Both the position numbers and the translations under genes were made by a program. This document shows positions 42,608-43,577 of a stretch of 43,577 nucleotides of DNA, piece after piece. Under the pieces are notes generated by a model, which saw only the letters and a program-made list of their open reading frames with translations, was not told the origin of the DNA and ran no database searches. Positions within the stretch are counted from its first letter, which is position 1. The number at the start of each line of letters is the position of its first letter. Origin of the DNA: Bacilli bacterium (GTDB taxonomy: Bacteria; Bacillota_I; Bacilli_A; RF39; UBA660); assembly GCA_017484125.1 (NCBI GenBank), contig JAFUTV010000024.1, positions 1-43,577 on the forward strand, given 5' to 3'.

Positions 42608-43039
42608 TTATAATCGTTTCTTTAATGAATAAAATCTAGAGTTTCCATCTTTATACCCCATATTTGTATAAAAGTCTGAATCAGTAATATCTGTCAACTT
42701 ACTGTAATTAAATTCTTGATTAAAATATCTTTCAATATTATATTTATCATTTAACACATATTTTAAAAGATTAGTACCTATATGCTTATTTTGATAACTT
42801 TTAGCTACAAATAATTGCTCTATATATAAAGAATTAAAAGAATTACTTACATATGCACCACCTAATATTTTTTTATCACCTGTGCATATATATGCAAGCA
42901 TTTTTCCATTTTCTAATTCATTACGATATAAATTACTAATATGACGATAATCCAAATCAAAAGCATTAGCTCTTACTTTTTCTAAATCATCTAAAGAATA
43001 ATCATTAAAATCACATAATCCATAATTATAAAAAATCAT
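42608..43039 (-). CDS. GNAT-family N-acetyltransferase
   Basis: A 143-residue protein with a GNAT fold. SLYIEQLFVAKSYQNKHIGTNLLKYVL is the beta4-alpha3 acetyl-CoA binding segment (Q-N-K-H-I-G in place of the R/Q-x-x-G-x-G loop, i.e. one Gly missing). FYTNMGYKDGN is the C-terminal motif. The middle ICTGDKKILGGAYV is beta-strand-like. The substrate is unknown. GGGGG lies before the ATG. Confidence 0.75.
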   Translation of the reverse strand: MIFYNYGLCDFNDYSLDDLEKVRANAFDLDYRHISNLYRNELENGKMLAYICTGDKKILGGAYVSNSFNSLYIEQLFVAKSYQNKHIGTNLLKYVLNDKYNIERYFNQEFNYSKLTDITDSDFYTNMGYKDGNSRFYSLKKRL

Positions 43040-43238
43040 AAAAATACCCCCGCATAAGTACAGTATTATATATTATTTATAATTACAAATCAAGTATTTA
43101 TTTTAATATAAAAATAGTATAGTAATTATACTACCATCATATTTTATGATAAGACAATTTAATAATTTACAATTAATTATAATTTTTTGCTGGTAATTTT
43201 TTAAACTTTTCAATTAGTTATATTTTATAACATGCAAA

Positions 43239-43262
43239 AAAGCCCGTATATACGGACTTTAA
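43239..43262 (-). terminator. Terminator of a minus-strand transcript
   Basis: AAAGTCCGTA/TACGGGCTTT stem followed by TTTTTT on the minus strand. No protein gene on that strand ends here, so a non-coding RNA or a remnant gene may end at this point. Confidence 0.6.
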
Positions 43263-43413
43263 TAAACTGTTTAAATTATCTCCTTGTAAATTAGTGTTCC
43301 TTTATTTATGTGGGTTTACAGGCATTTTGTAGCCTACGTGTCGCCTACATAACAGGTTCCCAGTGTTCTTAATAGTACCTTAGTAATTTTTTACACATTT
43401 TTAAACTATATTA

Positions 43414-43442
43414 TTGATTATAGAACATTTGTTTACTATAAT
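43414..43442 (+). promoter_or_regulatory. Promoter of the hydrophobic small ORF
   Basis: TTGATT (43414-43419), 17-bp spacer, TATAAT (43437-43442). The 5' leader is about 55 nt, holding CTTCTT-GAAAGAAG, a hairpin in front of the ribosome site. Confidence 0.7.
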
Positions 43443-43505
43443 ATATCTTGGAACATTTAATAAGTTGGGTGGAGCCAAACTTCTTGAAAGAAGGGAGGCG
43501 AGAAT

Positions 43506-43577
43506 ATGAACAAGAAGGATTTTTTAATTCTATCTTTAGTAATTATTATCTTCCTTTTACTATTCTTACTATTTATA
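43506..43577 (+). CDS. Hydrophobic small peptide, type I toxin / holin-like (partial)
   Basis: The ORF begins MNKKDFLILSLVIIIFLLL and continues hydrophobic to the window edge, 24 residues without a stop. Strong ribosome site GGGAGGCGAG. A short charged N-terminus plus a single membrane helix is typical of type I toxins (Fst/TxpA-like) and 'holin-like toxins' of Firmicutes. The leader CTTCTTGAAAGAAGGGAGG is similar to the ones I know in front of such genes. The end and any antisense RNA lie outside. Confidence 0.5.
   Translation, partial: MNKKDFLILSLVIIIFLLLFLLFI

Larger units (their letters stand above)
43040..43505. other. Non-coding region before the window end
   Basis: No gene longer than 30 codons seen. 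It contains a terminator (43239-43262, minus), a GTAGGC-type repeat (43332-43351: GTAGCCTACG, TGTCGCCTAC), and the toxin promoter. The GTAGGC repeats just before a terminator resemble the 3' end of phage integrase genes. Confidence 0.4.

Overview
The window is very AT-rich DNA, with a standard genetic code (TGG-only Trp, TGA used as stop), strong GGAGG/GGTGA ribosome sites, CIRCE heat-shock operators and a B. subtilis-like tRNA-Trp. It carries a ClpB without its N-terminal domain (as in Mollicutes), yet also a peptidoglycan amidase. This suggests a walled, low-GC, probably gut-associated lineage of Bacilli (Erysipelotrichia/RF39-like). The lineage is inferred and was not tested against a database.
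Layout. 1-160: tail of an IS3-type transposase and its right end. 170-1073: a STAS protein and a lipoprotein. 1218-9004: a one-direction surface-polysaccharide operon (priming sugar transferase, acyltransferase, three GT2 glycosyltransferases, CDP-glycerol-type transferase, Wzy-like polymerase, Wzx-like flippase) closed by a strong terminator. 9033-20300: housekeeping region with a MscS-like channel, an XRE/adhesin-like regulator, a GNAT enzyme, tRNA-Trp, clpB and htpG (both with CIRCE), a zinc-ribbon membrane protein, a LysM amidase and an unknown 440-aa protein. A 38-codon gene at 17734-17850, missed by size-limited gene finding, encodes a textbook double-glycine-leader peptide.
20372-37068: a probable integrative mobilizable element bounded by 15-bp direct repeats, with 23-bp subterminal repeats in the same orientation. 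Its core (26.7-32.2 kb) holds a double-XRE repressor with palindromic operators, a structured leader RNA, small proteins, a RepA-like ATPase, a candidate oriT, a MobV-type relaxase and a tyrosine integrase. The left cargo is a MazG-like pyrophosphohydrolase, a DUF2075 nuclease-helicase, a NUDIX hydrolase and a PLD/DEAD/DUF3427 helicase. The right cargo is an unknown 57-aa + 297-aa pair behind a structured leader, an ATPase + RloB (TOPRIM-like) pair, and an AbiEi-type antitoxin without its AbiEii toxin but with two small partners.
37.2-43.6 kb: just outside the right repeat sits a translationally coupled pair, a PrrC/RloC-like AAA ATPase with a CPWC motif and a 153-aa protein with a papain-like Cys/His/Asp pattern. 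Then come a DUF3883-type nuclease-like protein, a small membrane protein, a diguanylate cyclase, a GNAT enzyme, and the start of a very hydrophobic small ORF with type I toxin/holin-like features at the window edge.
The most interesting candidates are the double-glycine peptide, the ATPase + putative cysteine peptidase pair, the two-hydrolase/two-helicase cassette, and the unknown 57-aa/297-aa module. All functional claims for these are inference from sequence motifs.
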